Program-made: the position numbers and the translations under genes
Shown: positions 53,177 to 64,000 of the stretch, piece after piece
Layout of the letters: each line of letters begins with the position of its first letter
How positions within the stretch are numbered: the stretch's first letter is position 1
Notes under the pieces: generated by a model
Seen by the model: only the letters and a program-made list of their open reading frames with translations
The model's database searches: none
What the model was told of the DNA's origin: nothing
DNA from: Microbacterium sp.
GTDB taxonomy: Bacteria > Actinomycetota > Actinomycetes > Actinomycetales > Microbacteriaceae
Reading direction: 5' to 3'
Length of the DNA stretch: 64,000 bases
NCBI RefSeq assembly: GCF_026393345.1
Contig: NZ_JAPLAI010000042.1
Location: forward strand, 33,366-97,365

Positions 53177-53479
53177 GTGGAGGTCGTCCACGTCATCGCC
53201 TCGGTCGCGAACGTCCTGCTGCTCATCTACGTGATCGTGCTGCTGATTCGTCTGATCCTGGATTACATCCCCATCTTCAACCGGGAATGGCGCCCGCGCG
53301 GTGCCGGGCTGGTCGCGGCGGAGCTCGTCTACACCGTCACCGATCCGCCCATCAAACTGTTCCGGCGCGTCATCCCTCCGTTGCGCGTCGGGCCGGTCGC
53401 CATCGACTTCGCGTTCGCTCTGACCCTGTTGTTGTGCTTCATGCTGCTGTCGGTGACGCGCGCGCTCTCGGCGCTCTGA
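53177..53479 (+). CDS. YggT-family membrane protein
   Basis: A 100-residue protein of the YggT family with helices at about residues 8-30 and 75-97 and the conserved central segment DPPIKLFRRVIPP. It lies in the conserved sepF-yggT-wag31 order of Gram-positive bacteria and is presumed to act in division or envelope biology. The GTG start is six bases after the sepF stop, so it is in the same operon. Confidence 0.88.
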   Translation: MEVVHVIASVANVLLLIYVIVLLIRLILDYIPIFNREWRPRGAGLVAAELVYTVTDPPIKLFRRVIPPLRVGPVAIDFAFALTLLLCFMLLSVTRALSAL

Positions 53480-53507
53480 CCCTTCGACAGCCTCGCCGCG
53501 GCGCGGC

Positions 53508-53513
53508 TATGCT
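53508..53513 (+). promoter_or_regulatory. -10 box of wag31
   Basis: TATGCT, with TTCGAC 19 bases upstream as a possible -35 box. The resulting leader of about 65 bases ends in a GAGAGGA ribosome site before the ATG at 53584. Confidence 0.45.
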
Positions 53514-53583
53514 GTCGTGAAGCGGCCCGTACTGCGGGCACCGTCCCCCTGGCACACGCCGCCACGCCCCCGAGAGGAACACC

Positions 53584-54180
53584 ATGGCATTGACTCCGGA
53601 TGACGTCGTCACCAAGCAGTTCCAGCACGTCCGGTTCAAGGAGGGTTTCGACCCCGATGAGGTCGACGACTTCCTCGATGAGATCGTCGTCGAGTGGCGC
53701 AAGACCATCGCCGAGAACGAGGAGCTGAAGGCCAAGCTCGCCGCCCTCGAGTCCGGCGAGACCCCGGCCGCCGCGGCCCCCGTCGTCGAGGAGACGGTCG
53801 AGGAGGTCGTCGTCGAGACGCCCGCCCCCGCTCCCGCCGCCGCGACGGACGGCACGAGTGCCACCGCCGGCATCATCGAGCTCGCCCAGCGCCTGCACGA
53901 CGAGCACGTCGCCGAGGGCAAGGCCCAGCGCGACCAGCTCATCTCCGACGCCAAGGCTCAGGCCGCGTCCATCGTCGCCGAGGCTGAGGCCAAGGGTCGC
54001 GACGAGATCGCCCGCCTCGAGAAGGAGCGCGCGGTCCTCGAAGGCCGGATCACCGAGCTCCGTCAGTTCGAGCGCGACTACCGCTCGCAGCTGCGTGACC
54101 TCATCGAAGGCAAGCTCCGCGAACTCGACAGCAGCTCCAGCCCCTCGGGCAGCACGCCCGTGTCGGCGATTGGCCTGTAG
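53584..54180 (+). CDS. wag31: Polar growth protein Wag31/DivIVA
   Basis: A 198-residue coiled-coil protein that marks cell poles and organises tip growth. The N-terminal DivIVA domain begins ALTPDDVVTKQFQHVRFKEGFDPDEVDDFLDEI, the part that senses curved membrane. A Glu/Ala/Pro linker (about residues 62-92) precedes a long coiled coil to about 180. Phosphorylation of Wag31 by PASTA kinases is known in mycobacteria; the exact acceptor is not evident here. Confidence 0.93.
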   Translation: MALTPDDVVTKQFQHVRFKEGFDPDEVDDFLDEIVVEWRKTIAENEELKAKLAALESGETPAAAAPVVEETVEEVVVETPAPAPAAATDGTSATAGIIELAQRLHDEHVAEGKAQRDQLISDAKAQAASIVAEAEAKGRDEIARLEKERAVLEGRITELRQFERDYRSQLRDLIEGKLRELDSSSSPSGSTPVSAIGL

Positions 54181-54185
54181 GGCCG

Positions 54186-54839
54186 TTGTCGGCCCGGCGC
54201 CCGCTTCGCCTCGCGACGGCCGGCACCCTCATCGCGGTTCTCGCGGTGGCGGTGCTGGCCGTCGACCAGTTCACGAAGTACCTCGCGATCACCTTCCTCC
54301 CCTCCGAGACCCTGGTCCCGGTGCTGGGTGACTTCTTCGGCCTCTACCTGATCCGCAACTCCGGCGCCGCGTTCTCGTTCGGCGCCGGTGTCACGTGGGT
54401 GTTCACCCTGGCGCTCGCGGCCGTCGCCGTCGTGATCGTGGTGCTGGTGCGCCGGGTCCGCTCCCGCGCCTGGGCGATCGTGCTCGGGCTGCTGCTGGGA
54501 GGTGTGCTCGGTAACCTCACCGACCGCCTGTTCCGCGAGCCCGGGTTCGCGATCGGGCATGTGGTCGATTTCATCTCGACGCCGTGGATGTGGTTCTGGA
54601 CGAACCCCGCGATCTACAACGTCGCGGACTGCTTCATCGTCACCATGATGGTCACGATCGCCATCCTGGTGCTCATCGGCCTGCGCCTGGACGGCACCCG
54701 GGAGACGCGCGCGGATGCGGACGCCACCGGTGCCGCGGAATCCGAGGGTGCCGTCACCGAGGCCCCCGCATCCGAGGTTTCCGGCTCCGAGGTCTCAGGT
54801 TCCGACGGTGCCGTCACCGACGAGCCGCGCCGGGACTGA
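54186..54839 (+). CDS. lspA: Lipoprotein signal peptidase
   Basis: A 217-residue aspartic protease in the membrane that removes signal peptides from lipoproteins. Four helices are present. The catalytic aspartates lie in [16 protein letters not shown] and YNVADCFI, and NSGAAFSFG is also conserved. The start is a rare TTG five bases after the wag31 stop with no ribosome site, suggesting coupled translation. The C-terminal ~45 residues are an acidic low-complexity tail with a short repeat ([11 protein letters not shown]), absent from most LspA proteins. Confidence 0.9.
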   Translation: MSARRPLRLATAGTLIAVLAVAVLAVDQFTKYLAITFLPSETLVPVLGDFFGLYLIRNSGAAFSFGAGVTWVFTLALAAVAVVIVVLVRRVRSRAWAIVLGLLLGGVLGNLTDRLFREPGFAIGHVVDFISTPWMWFWTNPAIYNVADCFIVTMMVTIAILVLIGLRLDGTRETRADADATGAAESEGAVTEAPASEVSGSEVSGSDGAVTDEPRRD

Positions 54840-54840
54840 C

Positions 54841-55761
54841 ATGGAATCGCGTGCACTGCCGGTGCCCGACGGACTCGACGGCAGCCGGGTGGACTCCGCC
54901 CTGGCCAAGCTCCTGGGGTTCTCCCGCACCTTCGCCGCCGAGGTCATCGACGCCGGCGGGGTGACCCTCGACGGTCGTGTCATGGGCAAATCCGACCGGC
55001 TCCGCGCCGGCGGGTGGCTCGATGTATCGTGGGCGCCGAAACGCGAACCCGAGATCGTCCCGATCGCGGTACCCGATCTCGGGATCGTCTACGACGACGA
55101 CGACATCGTCGTGGTGGACAAGCCCTCCGGCGTCGCCGCCCACCCCTCGGTGGGCTGGGAGGGACCGACCGTGCTCGGCGCGCTGGCCGCCGCCGGCTAC
55201 CGGATCGCCACGACCGGCGCGGCGGAGCGTCAGGGGGTCGTGCACCGCCTGGACGTCGGGACCAGCGGGCTCATGGTCGTCGCCAAGACCGAACGGGCCT
55301 ACACCGTGCTCAAGCGGGCGTTCAAGGAGCGCGAGGTGGAGAAGATCTACCACGCCGTGGTGCAGGGCCACCCCGACCCGCTCGCCGGAACCATCGACGC
55401 GCCGATCGGCCGGCATCCCTCGCACTCGTGGAAGTTCGCGGTCACTCCGACCGGCAAGGACTCGGTCACCCACTACGAGACGCTCGAGGCGTTCCGCGGG
55501 GCGTCGCTGCTGGAGATCCACCTGGAGACCGGCCGCACCCACCAGATCCGGGTGCACATGGCCGCCCACCGGCATCCGTGCGTGGGAGACCCGCTGTACG
55601 GCGGCGACCCCGTGCTCGCCGCGCGACTCGGCCTCATCCGGCAGTGGCTGCATGCGCACGAACTCTCGTTCGCTCACCCGCTGACCGGCGAGTGGGTGAG
55701 CTTCACCTCGCCGTACGCACCGGACCTGCAGCACGCGCTGGACCTGCTCCGCGCCGACTGA
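54841..55761 (+). CDS. RluD-type 23S rRNA pseudouridine synthase
   Basis: A 306-residue RluA-family enzyme that makes pseudouridine in RNA. An N-terminal S4 domain ([30 protein letters not shown]) precedes the catalytic domain with the Asp in [15 protein letters not shown] near residue 138, then GRTHQIRVH and GDPLYGG. The target is probably 23S rRNA. ATG 54841 starts directly after the lspA stop. Earlier in-frame starts lie inside lspA. Confidence 0.92.
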   Translation: MESRALPVPDGLDGSRVDSALAKLLGFSRTFAAEVIDAGGVTLDGRVMGKSDRLRAGGWLDVSWAPKREPEIVPIAVPDLGIVYDDDDIVVVDKPSGVAAHPSVGWEGPTVLGALAAAGYRIATTGAAERQGVVHRLDVGTSGLMVVAKTERAYTVLKRAFKEREVEKIYHAVVQGHPDPLAGTIDAPIGRHPSHSWKFAVTPTGKDSVTHYETLEAFRGASLLEIHLETGRTHQIRVHMAAHRHPCVGDPLYGGDPVLAARLGLIRQWLHAHELSFAHPLTGEWVSFTSPYAPDLQHALDLLRAD

Positions 55762-55779
55762 TCCGAGCGTCTCCGGTCG

Positions 55780-56394
55780 TCAGATGAGTGACCCGAGCAC
55801 GTCCAGACGCACCTGTGCGGTCACCGCGATGAGGGTGTAATCGAGCACCGTCACCAGGGGTGCCCATGCCCACAGCATGGCGCCGATGCGGCGGGGGCCG
55901 ATACCGAAGACCCCGTCGCGGAGCATCCAGGCCACGGTGTACCAGAACACCGGAATGGTCACGAGCCAGATGACCATGCACCACGGGCACAGCGAGCCGT
56001 ATTCGAAGACGCTGCGCCAGGCGAAGACGTGCACGAGCACGACGGCACCGGCGAGGAACGCGGCATAGACCTGCCAGAACCAGGGCCGCAGACCCCCCGG
56101 CGCGGCGAGCGAGGCGGCCGCGGCGTAGAGCGGGCCGGCGAAGAGCACCATCCCCGCGATCGAATTCGAGAAACCGAGAAGGTTGCCGCCGGGGGAGAGC
56201 AGATTGGGTCCGCAGGTGACGACCGCGCTGACGCTGCAGGTGATGAGCGGATCGCTGTCCGTGAGCTGGCCGATGTACTCCAGGTAGATGAGGAAGGCGA
56301 CCACGCCTCCCACGACCGCGGCGACGATCCAGAACGCCGCCAGCGCACGCGGCGCGCGGAAGGATGCGGGTACTGCTGGCGCGAGCTCGGTCAC
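55780..56394 (-). CDS. Vitamin K epoxide reductase-family protein
   Basis: A 204-residue membrane protein of the VKOR family, which passes electrons from new disulfides to quinones. Five hydrophobic segments are present. The active-site CPWC lies near residue 140, and a loop cysteine pair (ITCSVSAVVTCGPN) near 52-60. No thioredoxin domain is fused, so a DsbA-like partner lies elsewhere. The GTG at 56394 is preferred to the ATG at 56424 because a CACAAT box lies exactly six bases before it. Confidence 0.85.
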   Translation of the reverse strand: MTELAPAVPASFRAPRALAAFWIVAAVVGGVVAFLIYLEYIGQLTDSDPLITCSVSAVVTCGPNLLSPGGNLLGFSNSIAGMVLFAGPLYAAAASLAAPGGLRPWFWQVYAAFLAGAVVLVHVFAWRSVFEYGSLCPWCMVIWLVTIPVFWYTVAWMLRDGVFGIGPRRIGAMLWAWAPLVTVLDYTLIAVTAQVRLDVLGSLI

Positions 56395-56461
56395 GCTGTC
56401 ATTGTGCGCGTCATCCGGCCGCATCCCTTCGCCTCGCGCCGGGAAAATTCGCGAGACGCCC

Positions 56462-56935
56462 TCAGCGTCCCCCCTCGAACCGGGCGGAGGGCTCGTCCGT
56501 CAGGGCTGCCTCCACCCGGGCGCGCATCTCGTCGGACAGCGCGGACAGATCGGCGAGCGGGTACCAGCGGACGTCGGTCATCTCGCCGTCCGCGGGATAC
56601 GGCTCCCCGGAGATCCAGCTGCAGCGGAACGTCAGATCGAGGTAGTCCGTCTGGTCGCCGTTCTCGTACGTCACCCGGGGGATCTGGTGCACCCACGCGA
56701 GGCGATCGGCGCGGATCACGACCCCGGCCTCCTCCGCGGCCTCGCGCACCGCCGCATCCGCCGGCTCCTCTCCCGGGTCCACGATGCCCGTGATCGGCGT
56801 CAGCGCGCCGTTGTCGCTGCGGCGGCCGAGCAGCACCTCGTCGCCGCGGACGATCACCGCGGTCACGCCGCTGAGGAAGAGGGGCCGGGTGCCGACGTAC
56901 CGGCGCAGTTCGAGGATGAAATCGGGCGTCGCCAT
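56462..56935 (-). CDS. NUDIX hydrolase
   Basis: A 157-residue NUDIX-fold hydrolase. The 23-residue NUDIX box is complete (GIVDPGEEPADAAVREAAEEAG, with the catalytic Glu residues) near residues 50-72. Enzymes of this fold cleave nucleoside diphosphates linked to other groups; the substrate cannot be told. The ATG is six bases after a TAGGGT box. It is divergent from dnaE. Confidence 0.9.
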   Translation of the reverse strand: MATPDFILELRRYVGTRPLFLSGVTAVIVRGDEVLLGRRSDNGALTPITGIVDPGEEPADAAVREAAEEAGVVIRADRLAWVHQIPRVTYENGDQTDYLDLTFRCSWISGEPYPADGEMTDVRWYPLADLSALSDEMRARVEAALTDEPSARFEGGR

Positions 56936-56983
56936 GCGCCCACCCTACGGACCGGGTGTCGGACGCGAACGTAGACTCGATGC
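56936..56983. promoter_or_regulatory. Divergent leaderless promoters of the NUDIX gene and dnaE
   Basis: TAGGGT on the minus strand (56942-56947) and TAGACT on the plus strand (56972-56977) each lie six bases before their start codons in a 48-base gap. Confidence 0.5.
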
Positions 56984-60502
<3,519 letters not shown>

Positions 60503-60588
60503 GGACACGCGGGGCGGGCGCCGCCTGTCGCGGTTAGGATCGGATGGTCTTCGAGGCCCCGGTCTCCCCCCACCCGGAAGGATCCGAC

Positions 60589-61602
60589 ATGACAGACGAT
60601 GCGCGCGGCGTCTACGCCGACGACGAGTTCGCGACGAGCGACGCTCCCGACAGCGATGCGCCCGCCGATGCGGGGGAGCCCCCGCAGCACGGCGTGGGTC
60701 CGTTCTCGCTGCGCGAGGTGGTGATCGGCGGCATCTGGCTCGTCGCCTTCGTGCTCTCCTTCCTCCCGGTCTTCGGTGCCGCATCGCTGTGGAGCCTGGG
60801 CCTGACCTGGATCCTCACGATCGGCGTGCCGACCGCTGCCGTGTTCCTGCTCGTGCTGCGGCGGCTGTCGCCGGACGGCATCCGCCGGGTCGGTTCGCTC
60901 GGCATCGACCAGTTCGTCTCCGTCGCGTTCTCGGTCGCGGCGGTGTACTGGCTGACGCTGGTGTGGCAGCAGGTCTCGATCACGGTCAACACCGGCATCA
61001 CGAGCAGCGGCAGCTGGCTCATCTGGGTCGAATTCATCCTCATGGTCGCCGGTGTCGTCTTCACCGTGTTCGCGCCGCTGCTGCCGGTCTTCGGCGAGGA
61101 CTTCCGTCACCGTCCCGAGTCCCTCGCGCACCCGAACGCCCGGCGCCTGCGTCCGATGACCGCCCGGCCCCCGCGCCCGGCCCGTCCGGAGCCCGTCCCT
61201 ACTGCGCCGGCCGCGCCCGCAGCGGAGACCGTGGCCCCGGCGGCTCCCGAGATCGACGACAGCACGGCGGAGACGTCCGTGTTCGAGCCGTTCGACTTCG
61301 AGCCGCAGACGGGCGAGTCCCCGGATGCGGTGGACGACGCCTCCGCGACGACGACCGGCGAGACCGTGGTCGAGGAGCAGCCCGTCACCGCGCAGCCGAC
61401 ACAGAGTGGCGCGCCCCAGGCGTTCTGGGCGCTGGCGCCGGAGGAGCGCGACGTGCTCGACGCATCCGGCACCCCCATCTTCCGGGTCGGCCCCACCGCC
61501 TGGGCGCTCGTCATCGAGGACCGCGGCGAGGTCTTCGTCGTCCGTCACGAAGACGGACGCGTCGGCTATCTGCACGACGTCACCGGGGTCACGCGCGGCT
61601 GA
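60589..61602 (+). CDS. Four-helix membrane protein with acidic tail
   Basis: A 337-residue membrane protein. An acidic N-terminus is followed by helices at about residues 45-65, 68-88, 108-128 and 142-165. The remainder is a cytoplasmic Pro/Ala/Glu-rich linker ending in a ~55-residue conserved-looking segment (FWALAPEERDVLDASGTPIFRVGPTAWALVIEDRG). No family is recognised. ATG 60589 follows GGAAGGA; an earlier in-frame ATG at 60544 lacks one. A TAGGAT box at 60534-60539 gives a leader of about 43 bases. Confidence 0.7.
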   Translation: MTDDARGVYADDEFATSDAPDSDAPADAGEPPQHGVGPFSLREVVIGGIWLVAFVLSFLPVFGAASLWSLGLTWILTIGVPTAAVFLLVLRRLSPDGIRRVGSLGIDQFVSVAFSVAAVYWLTLVWQQVSITVNTGITSSGSWLIWVEFILMVAGVVFTVFAPLLPVFGEDFRHRPESLAHPNARRLRPMTARPPRPARPEPVPTAPAAPAAETVAPAAPEIDDSTAETSVFEPFDFEPQTGESPDAVDDASATTTGETVVEEQPVTAQPTQSGAPQAFWALAPEERDVLDASGTPIFRVGPTAWALVIEDRGEVFVVRHEDGRVGYLHDVTGVTRG

Positions 61603-61633
61603 CCGCGGCGCCGGGGGCCACCTCGGTGACCGG

Positions 61634-61639
61634 TACCCT
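61634..61639 (+). promoter_or_regulatory. -10 box of hisD
   Basis: TACCCT ends six bases before the hisD ATG. The GGAGGG between them abuts the start codon and is too close to serve as a ribosome site, so a leaderless mRNA is more likely. Confidence 0.5.
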
Positions 61640-61645
61640 GGAGGG

Positions 61646-62947
61646 ATGCTGCGCACCATCGATCTCCGAGGCCGATCGCTGACTCTCGCCGAGCTGCTGG
61701 CCGCGGTTCCCCGGGCCGATGTCGCGCGGGAGAGCGCCCTGACGACCGCCGCGCAGATCGTGCACGACGTCGCCGCGCGCGGCGAGGACGCGCTGCGCGA
61801 GCAGGCCGAACGGTTCGACGGCGTCATGCACCACGCGCTGCGGGTCCCGGCCGAGCACCTCGACGAGGCTGTCGCCGGCATCGCCCCGCAGGTGCGCGCG
61901 GCGCTGGAGGAGGCCATCCTCCGTGTCCGTGCCGCATCCGCCGCGCAGGTGCCCGCCCCGATCGTCACCGAACTCGGACCCGGTGCCCGCGTCACGCAAC
62001 GCTGGCAGCCGGTACGACGCGTGGGCGTGTACGGCCCCGGCGGCAAGGCCGTGTACCCGTCGAGCGTCGTGATGAACGTCGTGCCCGCGCAGGTCGCCGG
62101 CGTCGAGGTCGTGGCGCTCGCGTCCCCGCCGCAGCGCGAGTTCGACGGCCGCGTGCACCCGGTGATCCTCGCCGCGGCACGCCTCCTCGGCATCGACGAG
62201 GTGTACGCGATGGGCGGTGCCGGCGCCATCGGCGCGCTCGCGTACGGCGTGGGCAGCATCGGACTCGACCCGGTCGATGTCGTCACCGGCCCGGGCAATA
62301 ATTTCGTCGCCGCCGCCAAGCGAGCGGTCGCAGGCCTGGTGGGCACGGATGCGGAAGCCGGTGCCACCGAGATCCTCGTCGTCGCCGATGACACCGCCGA
62401 CCCGCGGCTGGTCGCCGCCGACCTCATCAGCCAGGCCGAGCACGACGAGCAGGCCTCGGCGGTGCTCGTCACCGCATCCGAGCAGCTGGCGCAGGAGGTG
62501 GCCGCCGAGATCACGATCCGCGCGCCCCGCACGCGGCACGCGGAGCGGGTGGCCGTGGCCCTGGACGGGCCGCAGTCCGCGATCGTGCTCGTCGACGATC
62601 TCGCGCAGGCGACCGCATTCAGCAACGCGTACGCACCCGAGCACCTCGAACTCCACCTCTCCGACCCGCATCCGGAGGAGTTCGTCAACGCCGGGGCCGT
62701 CTTCGTCGGCGCCGACTCGCCGGTGAGCCTCGGGGACTACCTCGCCGGCAGCAACCACGTGCTGCCGACCGGGGGACAGGCGCGTTACGCGGCCGGCCTC
62801 TCCGCGGCGACTTTCCTGCGGCCCCAGCAGGTCATCGAATACGACCGCACCGCCCTGGCCGCCGTGCGCCACGCCATCGTCACGCTGGCAGAGGCCGAAG
62901 CGCTTCCTGCGCATGGCGAGGCCGTGGAAGCCCGGTTCGAGGGATAA
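61646..62947 (+). CDS. hisD: Histidinol dehydrogenase
   Basis: A 433-residue zinc enzyme that oxidises histidinol to histidine in two NAD+ steps. It shows VGVYGPGGKAVYPSSVVMN, the family signature starting IGLDPVDVVTGPGNNFVAAAKR, DLISQAEHDEQASAVLVT with the metal and base residues, and the C-terminal GSNHVLPTGGQARYAAGLS. Length is normal. ATG 61646 matches the promoter. No other his genes are next to it. The TAA stop starts the nrdR -10 box. Confidence 0.96.
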   Translation: MLRTIDLRGRSLTLAELLAAVPRADVARESALTTAAQIVHDVAARGEDALREQAERFDGVMHHALRVPAEHLDEAVAGIAPQVRAALEEAILRVRAASAAQVPAPIVTELGPGARVTQRWQPVRRVGVYGPGGKAVYPSSVVMNVVPAQVAGVEVVALASPPQREFDGRVHPVILAAARLLGIDEVYAMGGAGAIGALAYGVGSIGLDPVDVVTGPGNNFVAAAKRAVAGLVGTDAEAGATEILVVADDTADPRLVAADLISQAEHDEQASAVLVTASEQLAQEVAAEITIRAPRTRHAERVAVALDGPQSAIVLVDDLAQATAFSNAYAPEHLELHLSDPHPEEFVNAGAVFVGADSPVSLGDYLAGSNHVLPTGGQARYAAGLSAATFLRPQQVIEYDRTALAAVRHAIVTLAEAEALPAHGEAVEARFEG

Positions 62948-62950
62948 CCT
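62945..62950 (+). promoter_or_regulatory. -10 box of nrdR on the hisD stop codon
   Basis: TAACCT, of which TAA is the hisD stop, lies nine bases before the nrdR ATG. Confidence 0.45.
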
Positions 62951-62959
62951 GTCGCTGTC

Positions 62960-63439
62960 ATGCATTGCCCTTTCTGTCGCCATCCCGATTCCCGCGTCAT
63001 CGATTCCCGCACCAGCGATGACGGGCTCAGCATCCGTCGCCGCCGTCAGTGCCCCGAGTGCGGCGGCCGCTTCTCGACCATCGAGACCGCGAGCCTGAAC
63101 GTCATCAAACGCTCCGGCGTGATCGAGTCGTTCAGCCGCGAGAAGGTGATGTCCGGTGTGCGGAAGGCCTGCCAGGGCCGTCCGGTGACCGAGGCCGACC
63201 TCGCCATGCTGGCGCAGAGCGTCGAGGAGGCGGTGCGCCAGACCGGCTCGTCGCAGATCGACACGAACGAGATCGGGCTCGCGATCCTCGGACCCCTGCG
63301 CGAGCTCGACGAGGTGGCGTACCTCCGATTCGCGAGCGTCTACCGCGCCTTCGAGTCGCTCGAGGACTTCGAGTCCTCGATCGCGGAACTTCGAGCCGAT
63401 CACGCGAACCGCGCCGAGAAGCCCGCCGCGGCGGAGTGA
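62960..63439 (+). CDS. nrdR: Transcriptional repressor NrdR
   Basis: A 159-residue regulator of ribonucleotide reductase genes. The zinc ribbon is at the N-terminus (MHCPFC, then CPECGGRF), and an ATP-cone domain at about residues 48-138 senses ATP and dATP ([16 protein letters not shown]). It begins 12 bases after hisD. Its targets, the nrd genes, are not in the window. Confidence 0.96.
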   Translation: MHCPFCRHPDSRVIDSRTSDDGLSIRRRRQCPECGGRFSTIETASLNVIKRSGVIESFSREKVMSGVRKACQGRPVTEADLAMLAQSVEEAVRQTGSSQIDTNEIGLAILGPLRELDEVAYLRFASVYRAFESLEDFESSIAELRADHANRAEKPAAAE

Positions 63440-63454
63440 CGGGCGCCGGGCCGG

Positions 63455-63460
63455 TAGCCT
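63455..63460 (+). promoter_or_regulatory. -10 box of pyrD
   Basis: TAGCCT lies eight bases before the pyrD ATG, giving a leader of at most about two bases. Confidence 0.45.
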
Positions 63461-63468
63461 GGCAGACG

Positions 63469-64000
63469 ATGTATCCGCTGCTTTTTCGCACCGTCCTCAC
63501 GCGCATGGACCCCGAGTCCGCGCACCATGCGGCCATGGCCGTCATCCGGATGCTGGGTGTGCCCCCGTTCGCGGCGCTCGCCCGTGCCGTGACCCGGCCG
63601 GACCCGGCCCTGCGCACCCGCGCGCTCGGACTCGAGTTCGACTCGCCGTTCGGTGTCGCCGCCGGGTTCGACAAGGACGTGACCGGCGCCGCCGGGCTGT
63701 ACGCCCTGGGCTTCGGGCATGTCGAGGTCGGCACCGTCACGGCGGTCCCGCAGGACGGCAACCCGCGCCCGCGCCTGTTCCGCCTGGTGCCGGATCGCGC
63801 GGTCATCAACCGCATGGGCTTCAACAACAAGGGCGCGCAGGTGGCCGCGAAGCGACTCGCGCGCCTTCGCCGCCGCCGCCACCGGCCCGTGCTCGGCGTC
63901 AACATCGGCAAGAGCCGCGTGGTCGACGTCGACGACGCAACCATCGACTACGTGCGCAGCGCGACCCTGCTGGCACCGCCGGCCGACTACCTCGTCGTCA
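63469..64000 (+). CDS. pyrD: Dihydroorotate dehydrogenase (quinone), 3' end cut by window edge
   Basis: The first 177 residues of the class 2, membrane-associated flavoenzyme of pyrimidine synthesis that oxidises dihydroorotate using quinone. The N-terminal helix (YPLLFRTVLTRMDPESAHHAAM) that binds the quinone is present. The FMN-site segments FGVAAGFDKDVTGAAGL, GHVEVGTVTAVPQDGNPRPRLFRL, INRMGFNNKG and LGVNIGKSR follow. The frame is open to the window end. Start chosen by the conserved N-terminus and the -10 box. Confidence 0.95.
   Translation, partial: MYPLLFRTVLTRMDPESAHHAAMAVIRMLGVPPFAALARAVTRPDPALRTRALGLEFDSPFGVAAGFDKDVTGAAGLYALGFGHVEVGTVTAVPQDGNPRPRLFRLVPDRAVINRMGFNNKGAQVAAKRLARLRRRRHRPVLGVNIGKSRVVDVDDATIDYVRSATLLAPPADYLVV

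Overview
The window is 64 kb of high-G+C (about 70% by eye), tightly packed actinobacterial chromosome. The gene families, the gene order and the codon use (GAC, GCC, CTC and CGC dominate) point to the family Microbacteriaceae, most likely Microbacterium. It looks like core chromosome: no rRNA, tRNA, CRISPR array, insertion sequence or prophage was recognised. About 60 protein genes are supported. The long antisense reading frames typical of such DNA were discarded.

Layout. 1-1.1 kb: a truncated TetR regulator and the frameshifted remnant of a thiamine-diphosphate enzyme. 1.1-8 kb: a small membrane protein, a candidate 60-nt RNA, a DEAD-box helicase, a double DUF2207 membrane protein and a FUSC-type protein. 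8-17 kb: aldo/keto reductase, L,D-transpeptidase, family-2 glycosyltransferase, prepilin-peptidase-like protein, YihY membrane protein, NAD(P)H-hydrate epimerase, glutamine amidotransferase, CYTH protein, lipoamide dehydrogenase. 17-20 kb: copper genes (CopC and an 18-cysteine four-helix protein), then garA-ftsR-merR. 20-26.4 kb: two ParA/MinD-type ATPases on either side of pyruvate carboxylase, then peptide deformylase. 26.4-37.6 kb: acyl-CoA ligase, ROK glucokinase, acyltransferase, class II DAHP synthase, a DUF559 nuclease-like gene between two matching hairpins, a PASTA kinase, a LysM protein, an Rv2175c-like DNA-binding protein, a polyprenyl synthase and a DUF3040 protein. This order resembles the Mycobacterium fadD15-aroG-pknL-Rv2175c-idsA region. 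37.7-55.8 kb: the division and cell-wall cluster mraZ-rsmH-ftsL-ftsI-murF-mraY-murD-ftsW-murG-murC-ftsQ-ftsZ-yggS-sepF-yggT-wag31-lspA-rluD, without murE. 55.8-64 kb: VKOR, NUDIX, dnaE, a membrane protein, hisD, nrdR and the start of pyrD.

How the genes fit together. The middle of the window is one cell-growth neighbourhood. It holds lipid II synthesis (murF, mraY, murD, murG, murC), the septal synthase pair (ftsW, ftsI), the divisome scaffold (ftsQ, ftsZ, sepF, wag31) and likely regulators (mraZ with its own operator, the ftsZ activator ftsR, the PASTA kinase and two probable kinase substrates, garA and the Rv2175c-like gene).

Signals beyond genes. Many genes have a TANNNT -10 box exactly six bases before the start codon, which implies leaderless mRNAs. 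In five places the upstream gene's stop codon is the first half of the next gene's -10 box. The octamer GGATGCGG/CCGCATCC occurs about 70 times by eye, against roughly 5 expected. Three unusual intergenic dyad elements occur. The most interesting is a pair of 57-bp covarying hairpins bracketing the DUF559 nuclease-like gene.
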